Source of the DNA: an uncultured Bacteroidales bacterium
GTDB lineage: Bacteria > Bacteroidota > Bacteroidia > Bacteroidales > Bacteroidaceae
Direction of reading: 5' to 3'
Assembly: GCA_902788865.1 (NCBI GenBank)
Contig: CADALZ010000008.1
Span: 1 to 64,000 of the forward strand
DNA: 64,000 nucleotides
The notes below the pieces were generated by a model. That model had not been told where the DNA came from, did not search any database, and saw only the letters and a program-made list of their open reading frames with translations. Both the position numbers and the translations under genes were made by a program. Shown here piece by piece: positions 51,602 through 60,309 of the stretch; within the stretch, counting starts at the first letter, position 1, and each line of letters begins with the position of its first letter.

Positions 51602-52396
51602 ATGATAAAAGCACTATTTTTCGATATAGATGGGACTTTGGTGAGTTTCAAGACTCACCAAATCCCTTTGTCCACGCTCCAGGCTCTTGAAGAAGCCAGG
51701 CAGCGTGGTATCTATATCTTTATCTCCACTGGCAGGCCTAAGATTCTGATTACCGTGCTGGGGGAGATGGAAAAACGAGGCCTGATAGACGGCTACATCA
51801 CCATGAACGGAGCCTACTGCTTTGTGGGCGATGAGGTGGTGAATAAGCAGACTATAGCCCCTGCCCAGGTGGAATACCTCATGACCTACTGCCAGCAGCG
51901 CGATATCCCCTGCATGGTGGTGGGAGAACATGATATCTGTGTCTGCCAGCCCAATGATCTCTACGAGGACTTCTTCTATAGGAGGTTGACGGTAGGGGTG
52001 GATATCCCAGTGCGTACCACAGAAGACGTGCTGCAAGAAGGCAAGGATGTCTTGCAGCTCACGGCCTTTATCACACCCACGCAAGAGGCAGAACTTTGCC
52101 ACAAGGCCAATGGGGTGGAATATGGGCGTTGGAATCCTGCCTTTGCCGATATCACGCCTAAAGGTGTGACCAAGCATCAAGGCATCGATGTGTTTTGCAA
52201 GCACTTTGGCCTCCAGCTGGAAGAAACCATGGCCTTTGGCGATGGGGGAAACGACATCCCGATGCTGCGTCATGCAGGCATAGGTGTAGCCATGGGCAAT
52301 GCCGTAGAAGAGGCCAAAGCTGTGGCCGACTATGTGACGACGGATGTGGATGCCGAGGGCGTGGCGCAAGCCTTGAAACATTTTGGAGTGATCTGA
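51602..52396 (+). CDS. Cof-type HAD-IIB family hydrolase
   Basis: 264 residues. Motif I FFDIDGTLVSF is at the start, motif II IFISTGRPK near residue 39, then a C2 cap domain. The motif III Lys lies in PKGVTKHQGIDVFCKHFGLQ and motif IV is AFGDGGNDIPMLRHAGIGVA. This is the Cof/YidA pattern of sugar-phosphate or nucleotide phosphatases; the substrate cannot be set from sequence. It is tightly packed after nagB (1 nt) and before the Pif1-like helicase (4 nt). Confidence 0.92.
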   Translation: MIKALFFDIDGTLVSFKTHQIPLSTLQALEEARQRGIYIFISTGRPKILITVLGEMEKRGLIDGYITMNGAYCFVGDEVVNKQTIAPAQVEYLMTYCQQRDIPCMVVGEHDICVCQPNDLYEDFFYRRLTVGVDIPVRTTEDVLQEGKDVLQLTAFITPTQEAELCHKANGVEYGRWNPAFADITPKGVTKHQGIDVFCKHFGLQLEETMAFGDGGNDIPMLRHAGIGVAMGNAVEEAKAVADYVTTDVDAEGVAQALKHFGVI

Positions 52397-52400
52397 GCCT

Positions 52401-54140
52401 ATGGAGTTTACACCAGACAAGCACAATAAGGAGTTCCTCGATGCGCTGAACATGGTGCAGTACACGCGTCGCTCGCTCTTTCTGACAGGAAAGGCAGGCA
52501 CAGGTAAGAGCACTTTCCTGCGCTACGTCTCTGAGCATACAAAGAAAAAGCATGTAGTGCTGGCTCCCACAGGCATTGCTGCCATCAATGCTGGAGGCAG
52601 CACGCTGCATAGTTTCTTCAAACTGCCATTCTATCCCCTGTTGCCAGACGATCCTAATCTCAGCGTGCAGAAAGGGCGCATCTACGACTTCTTCAAGTAC
52701 AACCGTCAGACGCGGAAGTTGCTCGAAGAACTGGAACTGATCATCATCGATGAGATCTCCATGGTGCGGGCAGACCTCATAGACGCTGTAGATCGCATCC
52801 TGCGCGTTTTCTCGCACAATCTGCGTGAGCCTTTCGGAGGCAAGCAGTTGCTGCTGGTAGGCGATGTCTATCAGTTGGAGCCTGTAGTGAAGGGCGATGA
52901 GCGCGACATCTTGAATCGTTTCTACCCTAATCCGTTCTTCTTCTCAGCCAGAGTGTTCCAAGAGCTATCGCTGGTCTCTATCGAGCTGCAGAAGGTCTAT
53001 CGACAGACAGATGCCACCTTCGTAAACATTCTGGACCACATACGCAACAATACTGTGAGTGGAGGCGACCTGCAACTACTCAATAGTAGGTATGATGTCG
53101 ATGTGCCTGAGGAAGAAGAAATGCGCATCACGCTGGCCACCCGTCGCGACCAAGTGGACTATATCAATGAGCGGAAGTTGGCCGAACTTCCAGGCGAAGC
53201 CTCCGTCTTTCAAGGCGTGAAGATGGGCGATTTCCCAGACAGCAGCCTGCCCACCAGCAAAGACCTGTTGCTCAAACCAGGAGCACAGATTATCTTTGTG
53301 AAGAACGACTTCGACAAACGCTGGGTAAACGGCACCATCGGAGTGGTGGAAGGTTTCGACGCTGAGGAAGGCACACTCTATGTCGTGGTAGAGGGTGGCG
53401 AAGAATACGATGTGAAACCAGAGACTTGGCGAAACATACGTTACACCTATAATGAAGAGAAAAAAGAAATAGAAGAAGAGGAGCTGGGCACCTTCACACA
53501 GTTCCCTGTTCGCTTGGCTTGGGCCATCACCGTGCATAAGAGTCAGGGCCTTACATTCAATAAGGTCGTCATCGACTTCACAGGCGGAGTTTTCGCAGCA
53601 GGGCAGACCTACGTGGCACTGAGCCGTTGCCGCTCCATGCAAGGCATAGAGCTGAAGAAACCCCTCAGTCGCAGTGATGTGTTCGTCAGGCCAGAGATAG
53701 TGCAGTTCTCCCAGCGCTTCAATAATCAGCAAGATCTGGAGCGCGCCATGCGCGAGGCACAGGCCGACGTGGAGTATGCTGCAGCCTCACAGGCCTACGA
53801 TGAAGGCGACTTTGAGGCCTTCTTCCCCCACTTCTTCAAAGCCATACATGCCCGTTACGACATAGAGAAACCTGCCGTGGTGCGCTTGATGCGCAGGAAG
53901 CTCAACCTCATCAATACCCTGAAGCAGGAGATTGAAGCGCTGAAGAAGGCAGAGAAAGAGAAAAACAAAGCTCTGATGCGCTATGCCCGAGAGTACGTGG
54001 TGATGGGCGATGAGTGCTTGAAACATGGCATGAAGGAAGCCGCCATGAAAAACTATGACAAGGCCGTGACGCTCTGTCCTACCTACAAAGAAGCATGGAA
54101 AAAAATCAGAAAATTGGAAAAAGACATGCTTGGGAGGTAA
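52401..54140 (+). CDS. Pif1/RecD-type SF1 helicase with C-terminal TPR region
   Basis: 579 residues. Walker A is LTGKAGTGKSTFL (about 27-39), followed by VVLAPTGIAAINAGGSTLHS, Walker B LIIIDEISMV, LLVGDVYQLEP and KVYRQTD. The late motif is AWAITVHKSQGLTFNKVVID with YVALSRCRS. These are the SF1B Pif1-family motifs in order. Residues about 480-579 form helical repeats (YAREYVVMGDECLKHGMKEA, then AVTLCPTYKEAWKKI) of TPR type, common in the Bacteroidetes version. It likely unwinds 5'-3' at difficult DNA such as G-quadruplexes. It is the third gene of the nagB run. Confidence 0.92.
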   Translation: MEFTPDKHNKEFLDALNMVQYTRRSLFLTGKAGTGKSTFLRYVSEHTKKKHVVLAPTGIAAINAGGSTLHSFFKLPFYPLLPDDPNLSVQKGRIYDFFKYNRQTRKLLEELELIIIDEISMVRADLIDAVDRILRVFSHNLREPFGGKQLLLVGDVYQLEPVVKGDERDILNRFYPNPFFFSARVFQELSLVSIELQKVYRQTDATFVNILDHIRNNTVSGGDLQLLNSRYDVDVPEEEEMRITLATRRDQVDYINERKLAELPGEASVFQGVKMGDFPDSSLPTSKDLLLKPGAQIIFVKNDFDKRWVNGTIGVVEGFDAEEGTLYVVVEGGEEYDVKPETWRNIRYTYNEEKKEIEEEELGTFTQFPVRLAWAITVHKSQGLTFNKVVIDFTGGVFAAGQTYVALSRCRSMQGIELKKPLSRSDVFVRPEIVQFSQRFNNQQDLERAMREAQADVEYAAASQAYDEGDFEAFFPHFFKAIHARYDIEKPAVVRLMRRKLNLINTLKQEIEALKKAEKEKNKALMRYAREYVVMGDECLKHGMKEAAMKNYDKAVTLCPTYKEAWKKIRKLEKDMLGR

Positions 54141-54148
54141 CTTTTTAT

Positions 54149-54156
54149 TATATTCG
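54149..54156 (+). promoter_or_regulatory. -7 promoter element for the YrdC/Sua5-like gene
   Basis: TATATTCG, 19 nt before the ATG at 54176 and 9 nt after the helicase stop; one mismatch to the consensus. Confidence 0.45.
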
Positions 54157-54175
54157 CAGCCAAAAATAAGCAACC

Positions 54176-54787
54176 ATGATACTTAAACTTTACCAGAAAA
54201 ACAATGCACCAGCTGTACTTCAGCAGGTGGTTGACACACTGAACGACGGTGGCATCATCATCTACCCCACAGATAGTAAGTATGCCATAGGCTGTCATGC
54301 CCTGAAAGAGCGTGCCATAGAGCAGGTATGCAGGTTCAAAGGCATAGACCCAAAGAAGAACCATCTCTCCGTGATTTGCTACGACCTCAGTACTGTGAGC
54401 GAGTATGCCAAGCTCGACAATAATACCTTCAAGCTGATGAAGCGTCATCTGCCAGGACCATTTACGTTTATTCTGGAAGCCTCTGGCCGCCTACCTAAGA
54501 TCTTCAAAGGGCGTAAGGAAGTTGGTATTCGCATGCCAGAGAATGCCATTATCCAAGAGATAGCCCAGCTCTTAGGAGCACCTATCCTCACTACCTCTCT
54601 GCCCTATGAGGAAGATGAAGACATAGCCTACCTCACAGATCCAGAACTCATCGCAGAGCAGTGGGAAGACCAGGTGGATCTGATCATCGATGGGGGCATA
54701 GGCAGCTTCGATGAAACCACTGTGGTGGACTGCACTGATGGCACCCCTGTGATAGTGCGCCAAGGCCTGGGTGAGTTGGAGTTTTAG
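54176..54787 (+). CDS. YrdC/Sua5/YciO-family protein (threonylcarbamoyl-AMP synthase-like)
   Basis: 203 residues of the YrdC fold: LNDGGIIIYPTDSKYAIGCH (with the P-T-D-S-x-Y nucleotide loop), FKGIDPKKNHLSVIC with the K-x-R/K-P-like stretch, KRHLPGPFTFILEAS and VGIRMPENAIIQEIAQLLG. It ends with TVVDCTDGTPVIVRQGLGEL. It has the short form without the Sua5 C-terminal domain. Either it makes threonylcarbamoyl-AMP for tRNA t6A, or it is the YciO paralogue, whose role is less clear; KNHLS instead of KRP-like residues leans to YciO. Directly after the stop is a GTGACAG repeat. Confidence 0.88.
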   Translation: MILKLYQKNNAPAVLQQVVDTLNDGGIIIYPTDSKYAIGCHALKERAIEQVCRFKGIDPKKNHLSVICYDLSTVSEYAKLDNNTFKLMKRHLPGPFTFILEASGRLPKIFKGRKEVGIRMPENAIIQEIAQLLGAPILTTSLPYEEDEDIAYLTDPELIAEQWEDQVDLIIDGGIGSFDETTVVDCTDGTPVIVRQGLGELEF

Positions 54788-54790
54788 CAC

Positions 54791-54821
54791 CAAGCGTGAC
54801 AGCGTGACAGGCGTGACAGCA
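54791..54821. repeat. GTGACAG interspersed repeat, copy after the YrdC/YciO-like gene
   Basis: Identical over 31 nt to 48238-48268. It begins 3 nt after the YrdC/YciO-like stop codon, in the spacer before the cytochrome operon. Confidence 0.85.
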
Positions 54822-54898
54822 GATTTTTACCTATATCCTATTAGGCGGAAATACAAGATTAGTCATTTTTAGGTATTCCGTCCCTTTCTTTATCCCTC

Positions 54899-54906
54899 TA
54901 TCTTTG
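54899..54906 (+). promoter_or_regulatory. -7 promoter element of the imelysin/cytochrome operon
   Basis: TATCTTTG, 24 nt before the ATG at 54931. It overlaps an upstream in-frame ATG at 54904 and rules it out as the start. Confidence 0.6.
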
Positions 54907-54930
54907 CAGTCGCTAAAGATAGTATTTACG

Positions 54931-56286
54931 ATGAAGGAGAATGTATTATTATTATTAATAATGTGTAGCCTGATGGGCCTGAGCGCCACTGTCAGCGCAC
55001 AGAATACGTCAGAGTATCAGTCTGTGAACAAAGAGCAGGTGAACTCAGAAGACGACTGGAAGTTCCGCTTTGGAGGCTATGGTGAGATGCTGGCCCGTAG
55101 GATGGACTATGGTCTGAATCGCTGGAATGGCTCCACCACAGGCAATACCAAGATAAATCATAACGACATCTCCATCCCTCGTTTCGTATTGGCACTCGAC
55201 TATAAGTTCAATCGTAAATGGATGCTGGGTGCAGAGATCGAGTTCGAGAGCGGAGGTACTGGCACGGCCTATGAGCTGGAGACTGGTACAGGCTCTGAGA
55301 ACGGTGAATACGAGCAGGAATTCGAGAAAGGCGGCGAGGTGGCACTGGAGCAGTTCCACATCACACGCTTGATAGTTCCAGAGTTCAATGTGCGCGTTGG
55401 TCACATGGTTCTGCCTGTGGGCCTTACCAATACCCACCATGAGCCTATCAATTTCTTTGGCACCTCACGTCCTGAAGGTGAGACCGTTATCATGCCTTCT
55501 ACTTGGCATGAGACAGGTATCGAGTTCTACGGAACCATAGGGCGTGGCTATGGCACATTCGACTATGAGGCTATGATCGTTTCTGGTCCTAATCCTAATG
55601 GCTTCAGCAAGTACGACTGGATAAAGGGTGCCCGTCAAGGATTCTTTGAGAGCGATAATTTCTCATCGCCTGCCTACATCCTGCGTTTAGACTATAAAGG
55701 TATCCCAGGCTTGCGCGTGGGTGGCTCTTTCTACTTCTCTGCAGATGCAGGTAAGAATGCCGACAAGCTGGTGACTTACGAGCAGCTGGGCAAGATTCCT
55801 GTGAGGATCTGGAATTTCGATGCGCAGTATAGCAATAAATACGTGATAGCACGTGCCAACTTTATCCGTGGTCATGTGGCACATGCCGCTGGCATCACAC
55901 GCCTGAACAACTCCTATTCCAAGCTGTCGCCCTATGGTCGCAAGGCTCCTTTTGCCTCAGAGGCCATGACCTACAGTGCAGAGGTAGGTGTAAACTTGAA
56001 TGCCTTCTTCAGAGATGGTAAGTTCCCTGCCATTATCCCCTTTGCACACTACGAATACTACAATCCGCAGGAGAAGGGTGATGTAGGCCAGATGATGGAT
56101 GCCCGCTGCCAGGTAAGCATGTGGCGTGTAGGTCTCAACTGGAAGCCACTGCCCAACCTCGTGGTGAAGGCCGATTATACCACCCGCCAGATAGGCACGC
56201 AGAAGGTCTTTGGCTCTGGCAAGTACAATAGCGAGAATGAGTTTGCCATAGGCGTGGCTTATGCCGGATGGTTCTTCCAAAGATAA
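54931..56286 (+). CDS. Outer-membrane beta-barrel (porin-like) protein
   Basis: 451 residues from the ATG at 54931, which gives a normal signal peptide (MKENVLLLLIMCSLMGLSAT then VSAQ). The mature part is alternating amphipathic strands typical of a 16-stranded barrel: FRFGGYGEMLARR, FVLALDYKFNRKWMLGAEIE, FNVRVGHMVLPVGLTNTHHE, and a last strand FAIGVAYAGWFFQ ending in aromatic plus R. It resembles OprP/OprO-like porins and the barrel proteins often found beside imelysin. There is no TonB plug. It is first in a seven-gene run and probably provides the uptake or export pore for that system. The ligand is not known. Confidence 0.8.
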   Translation: MKENVLLLLIMCSLMGLSATVSAQNTSEYQSVNKEQVNSEDDWKFRFGGYGEMLARRMDYGLNRWNGSTTGNTKINHNDISIPRFVLALDYKFNRKWMLGAEIEFESGGTGTAYELETGTGSENGEYEQEFEKGGEVALEQFHITRLIVPEFNVRVGHMVLPVGLTNTHHEPINFFGTSRPEGETVIMPSTWHETGIEFYGTIGRGYGTFDYEAMIVSGPNPNGFSKYDWIKGARQGFFESDNFSSPAYILRLDYKGIPGLRVGGSFYFSADAGKNADKLVTYEQLGKIPVRIWNFDAQYSNKYVIARANFIRGHVAHAAGITRLNNSYSKLSPYGRKAPFASEAMTYSAEVGVNLNAFFRDGKFPAIIPFAHYEYYNPQEKGDVGQMMDARCQVSMWRVGLNWKPLPNLVVKADYTTRQIGTQKVFGSGKYNSENEFAIGVAYAGWFFQR

Positions 56287-56331
56287 TACCACATAAATAA
56301 ACAATATTAATAACTAAAAAATAGAAAGACA

Positions 56332-57516
56332 ATGAAAAAGAATTTGTTTCTGATTGGAATGTTTGCCACAGCGCTGACATTTTCTATGACGGCGTGTAGT
56401 GATGATGACGATCCTACGCCAACCCCAACGCCAACCCCTACACCAGAGGAGCAAGACGCTAAGGTGTTGGACTACAACGCTACCAACGCAGCTGCTTGGG
56501 GCAACTATATGGAGAACGTAGCCCGCCTGCTGAAGGCCGATGCTACTACCCTCTACAACGACTGGACAGTGAGCTATAAGGGTGGCGACAGCTTTGCTGA
56601 CATCTTCAAGGCACACGATGGCCGTGAGAGCAACAATAGTGCCTTTAATGCACTGGAAGACATGATCGATGGTTGCGTAGATATTGCCAGTGAGGTAGGT
56701 TCTACCAAGATCGGTGATCCATTCAATACCTATAAGACAGATCCAGAAGAAGCCCTTTATAAGGTGGAGTCTTGGTATAGCTGGCACTCTCGTGACGACT
56801 ATTCCAACAATATCCGTTCTATCCGCAACGTATATTATGGTACTACAGACGGCACTGTAAATGCTAATTCCATTTCTGCTGTGGTAGCTAGCGTGAATCC
56901 AGAGCTGGATGCTGCTGTGAAGGCTGCCATTCAGGGTGCCATCGATGCCATCATGGCTATCCCTCAGCCATTCCGCAACAACATCAACTCTAAGGAAGCC
57001 CAGGCAGCTATGGATGCTTGTGGTGAACTGGAAGATGTGCTTGACGAAGATCTGCGTGGCTTCTTCACTGGTACGGCTACGGTGAATACCGATGCAGTGC
57101 TCGACCCTGTAGTGGCGCAGTATGTGGATGCAGTGGTAGTGCCTACCTATAAGCAGTTGGTAGATGCCAATACTGCTCTGAATGAGGCTGTGACAGCCTT
57201 CCGTCTGAACCCAAGCAATGCTGGTTTCCAGGCTTGTGCCAATGCATGGCTGGCTGCTCGTGAGCCTTGGGAGTCAAGCGAGGCCTTCCTCTTTGGCCCT
57301 GTAGCAGATAAGGGTTTGGATCCTAACATGGATAGCTGGCCTCTGGATCAGGAAGAAATCGTGAACATCCTGAAGTCACAAGACTGGAGCGCTATGGAGT
57401 GGAGCGGTGAGTACGATGAGGATGATGAGGCTATCGCTTCTAAGCAAGGAGTACGTGGCTTCCACACCTTGGAGTTCCTGATCTTCAAGGATGGTCAGCC
57501 TCGTAAGGTGAACTAA
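56332..57516 (+). CDS. Imelysin family (M75-like) lipoprotein
   Basis: 394 residues. The lipoprotein signal MKKNLFLIGMFATALTFSMT precedes A-C, and after the Cys comes SDDDD, the Bacteroidetes lipoprotein-export signal, so the protein is expected on the cell surface. A PTPTPTPTP linker leads to the helical imelysin domain. Its landmarks are AWLAAREPWESSEAFLFGPV and the G-x-H-x-x-E motif GFHTLEF (G376, H378, E381). Imelysin-like proteins (ICMP, IrpA, EfeO-like) bind metal, generally iron; true peptidase activity is doubtful. It sits between the barrel protein and the di-heme oxidoreductase, the usual partner of this family. Confidence 0.92.
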   Translation: MKKNLFLIGMFATALTFSMTACSDDDDPTPTPTPTPTPEEQDAKVLDYNATNAAAWGNYMENVARLLKADATTLYNDWTVSYKGGDSFADIFKAHDGRESNNSAFNALEDMIDGCVDIASEVGSTKIGDPFNTYKTDPEEALYKVESWYSWHSRDDYSNNIRSIRNVYYGTTDGTVNANSISAVVASVNPELDAAVKAAIQGAIDAIMAIPQPFRNNINSKEAQAAMDACGELEDVLDEDLRGFFTGTATVNTDAVLDPVVAQYVDAVVVPTYKQLVDANTALNEAVTAFRLNPSNAGFQACANAWLAAREPWESSEAFLFGPVADKGLDPNMDSWPLDQEEIVNILKSQDWSAMEWSGEYDEDDEAIASKQGVRGFHTLEFLIFKDGQPRKVN

Positions 57517-57539
57517 ACAACAAAGACAAATAAAGTCTG

Positions 57540-57582
57540 ACAAAGTAGCGGAGAGGGCAGTGATGCTCCTCTTCGCCTTTGT
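57540..57582 (+). promoter_or_regulatory. Intercistronic hairpin between the imelysin and di-heme genes
   Basis: ACAAAG and GCGGAGAGGGCA pair with TGCTCCTCTTCGC and CTTTGT around a GTGA loop, with small bulges. No T run follows, so it looks like a processing or stability hairpin rather than a terminator. Confidence 0.5.
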
Positions 57583-57620
57583 CGTTAATATGAGATAAAT
57601 AGTTATTTTAGATGATTTGT

Positions 57621-59060
57621 ATGAATAAAATTGCAGGATTTTCATTCGTTTTGCTCTCGGCTCTGACCTTGGCCTCTTGTGATGAGACAGGCGACCAGAT
57701 CGTAGCCCAGGACATGACCATCCCTGCAGGATTTGCACTCTCGGCAGGTACGTCCACCGTGTTCTATACTTCGGCTGTGGCCTACGACCAACCAGCTAAG
57801 TGGGTATCGGGTTCCTACGATGTGCGCTTCACACGCGGAGACCAGCTCTACGACAATGTGAAGACCATCGACAACAATGGTCACATGGGTGGCCTTGGCC
57901 CTGTCTATGCAGGCTACAGCTGTGGCAGCTGCCATCGCAATGCAGGACGCACAGAACCCACGCTTTGGACACAGGGAGGTTCTGGAACCTATGGCTTCAC
58001 CTCTGCGCTGATCTACATCACGCGTAAGAATGGGGCTTTTTTCCAAGACTATGGACGTGTGATACACGACAATGCCATCTATGGCGTGCAGCCAGAAGGC
58101 AAGCTGAGAGTGAAGTGGGACTTTGAGAAATTCCAGTTCCCTGATGGAGAAGAGTATGAACTGGCTAAACCTAACTTTGAAATCTATGAGTGGTATGCAG
58201 ACAGCATAGCTCCTGAAGACCTCTTCTGCACAGTGCGCATCCCACTGCGCCACGTGGGCATGGGGCAAATCATGGCCATCGACCGTCATGAGATAGAGCA
58301 GCTGGCTGCACGCAGCAACTATCCAGAATATGGCATCAGTGGCAAGGCCAACTATATCGTGGAGCGTGGTGTGCGCCAGCTGGGTCTCTCTGGCAACAAG
58401 GCACAGCACGCCGACCTCACTGTGGAGCTGGGCTTCAGCAGTGATATGGGTCTGACCAACAGCCGCTATCCTGAGGAAATCAGTGAGGGACAGCGCCAAA
58501 TCAATCAGGGTAGCATGATGGGCTTGCTCTACGACCAGCTCGATGTCACCACAGAAGACATGGAGAACGTAGATCTCTATATGCAGGCACTGGGCGTACC
58601 AGCCCGTCGCAATGTGAACGACCCACAGGTGCAGCATGGGGAGCAGATGTTCTACCAGGCTAAGTGCCACCTCTGCCACGTTACCACCCTGCATACGCAG
58701 CCTCGAGGCTCTACGCTGCTCGCAGGCACAGAGTTGCCTTGGTTGGGCGGACAGGTGATTCACCCTTACAGCGACTTCCTGCTGCACGACATGGGTTCTG
58801 AGATCATGGGCGTGGGTCTGAACGACAACTACGTCAGTGGCTTGGCTCGTGGCAACGAGTGGCGCACCACCCCCCTATGGGGCGTAGGCCTGCAGCAGAA
58901 GGTCAACGGACATACTTACTTCCTGCACGATGGGCGCGCACGAAATTTCGTAGAAGCCATCATGTGGCATGGAGGCGAGGGCGAGGCTTCCAAGAACCTC
59001 TTCAAAAACATGTCGAAGTCCGATCGTGACGACTTGATTAAGTTCCTGGAATCATTGTAA
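57621..59060 (+). CDS. Di-heme oxidoreductase (DUF1111/DHOR) lipoprotein
   Basis: 479 residues from MNKIAGFSFVLLSALTLASC (lipid Cys at 20); an ATG three codons upstream is an alternative. Two heme-attachment sites are present: CGSCH at 101-105 and CHLCH at 349-353. Between and after them come FTRGDQLYDNVKTIDNNGHM, GLGPVYAGYSC and LWGVGLQQKVNGHTYFLHDG, all marks of the DUF1111 thiol-oxidoreductase/MauG-like family (COG3488). The protein should be exported and matured with heme by a cytochrome c synthase, which is encoded six genes into the run. Its redox partner is unknown; co-occurrence with imelysin suggests oxidation state control of iron. Confidence 0.93.
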   Translation: MNKIAGFSFVLLSALTLASCDETGDQIVAQDMTIPAGFALSAGTSTVFYTSAVAYDQPAKWVSGSYDVRFTRGDQLYDNVKTIDNNGHMGGLGPVYAGYSCGSCHRNAGRTEPTLWTQGGSGTYGFTSALIYITRKNGAFFQDYGRVIHDNAIYGVQPEGKLRVKWDFEKFQFPDGEEYELAKPNFEIYEWYADSIAPEDLFCTVRIPLRHVGMGQIMAIDRHEIEQLAARSNYPEYGISGKANYIVERGVRQLGLSGNKAQHADLTVELGFSSDMGLTNSRYPEEISEGQRQINQGSMMGLLYDQLDVTTEDMENVDLYMQALGVPARRNVNDPQVQHGEQMFYQAKCHLCHVTTLHTQPRGSTLLAGTELPWLGGQVIHPYSDFLLHDMGSEIMGVGLNDNYVSGLARGNEWRTTPLWGVGLQQKVNGHTYFLHDGRARNFVEAIMWHGGEGEASKNLFKNMSKSDRDDLIKFLESL

Positions 59061-59087
59061 AACAGAAATAAAAAAACAATAGATAAG

Positions 59088-60296
59088 ATGAAAAAGTATT
59101 TGATGATGGCCGTGATGGCACTGCTCCCTCTGGCCGCAATGGCTCAGTATGAGGAAGATACAGACAACGGCGTGGTTTCATTGGCTGGCCGTGAAGGTTT
59201 CTCTATTCAGTCTAAGAAAGGTGATTTCGTATTCAAGCCCTACCTGCTGGTGCAGACGGCTGGAAAGTTCAATTATTATGATGACCAGGGGCTCGACAAA
59301 GCCTACAACCAAGACAATGTGGCCAATTCTGGCTTCTCCATCCCCTATGCTGTGCTGGGCTTCACTGGCAAGGCTTTCGGAAAGGTGACGTTCAACCTCT
59401 CTATCAACGCCGCTGGCAGTGGAGGTGCTCTCTTGCAGCAGGCGTGGTTCGACTATGCCGCCAGTGAGAAGTTCGCTGTCCGTCTGGGTAAGTTCAAGAC
59501 CCCATTCACCCATGCATACCTCACCACGCTGGGTGAGACGCTGATGCCAGTCATCCCTACCTCCCTGACTTCCTCAGTCATCATGCCCTATACCCTCAAT
59601 GCAGTGACACCCAACTTCGGAACAGGCTTTGATTTGGGTATAGAGATTCATGGTTTGCTGAATAAGGTAGGCTATGAGCTGGGTATCTTCAACGGCACAG
59701 GCGCTTCTGTGAATACCGCTGGCAAGACCTTCAGCGACGATTGGCACATCCCTTCACTGCTCTATGCTGGTCGCCTCACCTATATGCCTAAGGGCGTGAT
59801 GCCTCAGACGCAAGGCAATCCTAACCGCCTGCACGAGGATAAGATCCTCTTTGGCGTGTCATCGTCACTCAACGTAGAGAGCGAGAGTGAGAGCACCAAC
59901 GACTTCCGCGCTGGTTTGGAGTTTGCTATGCTGAAGAATAAGCTCTACCTGGCAGCTGAGCTCTACTATATGAACGTGGGCTTCACAGACCGCATGAAGA
60001 TAAACGACAGTTACAACTACTGGGGTGGCTATGTGCAGGGAGGCTACTTCGTGGCTCCACGCCTGCAGGCAGCCGCACGCTACGACTTCATGGATCGTAA
60101 TGGCACCGACAAGAAAGGTCTGCTCAACATGCCTGCTGTGGGTGTGAACTACTTCTTCCCCAACAGCAACCTGAAGTTGCAGGCCATGTACCAGTACATT
60201 GGTCGCACAGGACACGCTACACAGTTGGATCGCGACATCGACGATTTGGGCTTGGCTACCCACTCAGCCACTGTCATGTTGCAGTATAGTTTCTAA
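59088..60296 (+). CDS. OprP/OprO-like outer-membrane porin
   Basis: 402 residues with signal peptide MKKYLMMAVMALLPLAAMAQ. The mature chain shows the phosphate-selective porin pattern: FVFKPYLLVQTAGKFNYYDD, FGKVTFNLSINAAGSGGALL, AWFDYAASEKFAVRLGKFKT followed by PFTHAY, and the aromatic C-terminus ATVMLQYSF. It is a 16-strand barrel without a plug. Whether it passes phosphate, metal chelates or other anions cannot be told. It is the second barrel of the operon, 27 nt after the di-heme gene and 13 nt before the mono-heme lipoprotein. Confidence 0.88.
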   Translation: MKKYLMMAVMALLPLAAMAQYEEDTDNGVVSLAGREGFSIQSKKGDFVFKPYLLVQTAGKFNYYDDQGLDKAYNQDNVANSGFSIPYAVLGFTGKAFGKVTFNLSINAAGSGGALLQQAWFDYAASEKFAVRLGKFKTPFTHAYLTTLGETLMPVIPTSLTSSVIMPYTLNAVTPNFGTGFDLGIEIHGLLNKVGYELGIFNGTGASVNTAGKTFSDDWHIPSLLYAGRLTYMPKGVMPQTQGNPNRLHEDKILFGVSSSLNVESESESTNDFRAGLEFAMLKNKLYLAAELYYMNVGFTDRMKINDSYNYWGGYVQGGYFVAPRLQAAARYDFMDRNGTDKKGLLNMPAVGVNYFFPNSNLKLQAMYQYIGRTGHATQLDRDIDDLGLATHSATVMLQYSF

Positions 60297-60309
60297 TTAG
60301 TGACAGATT

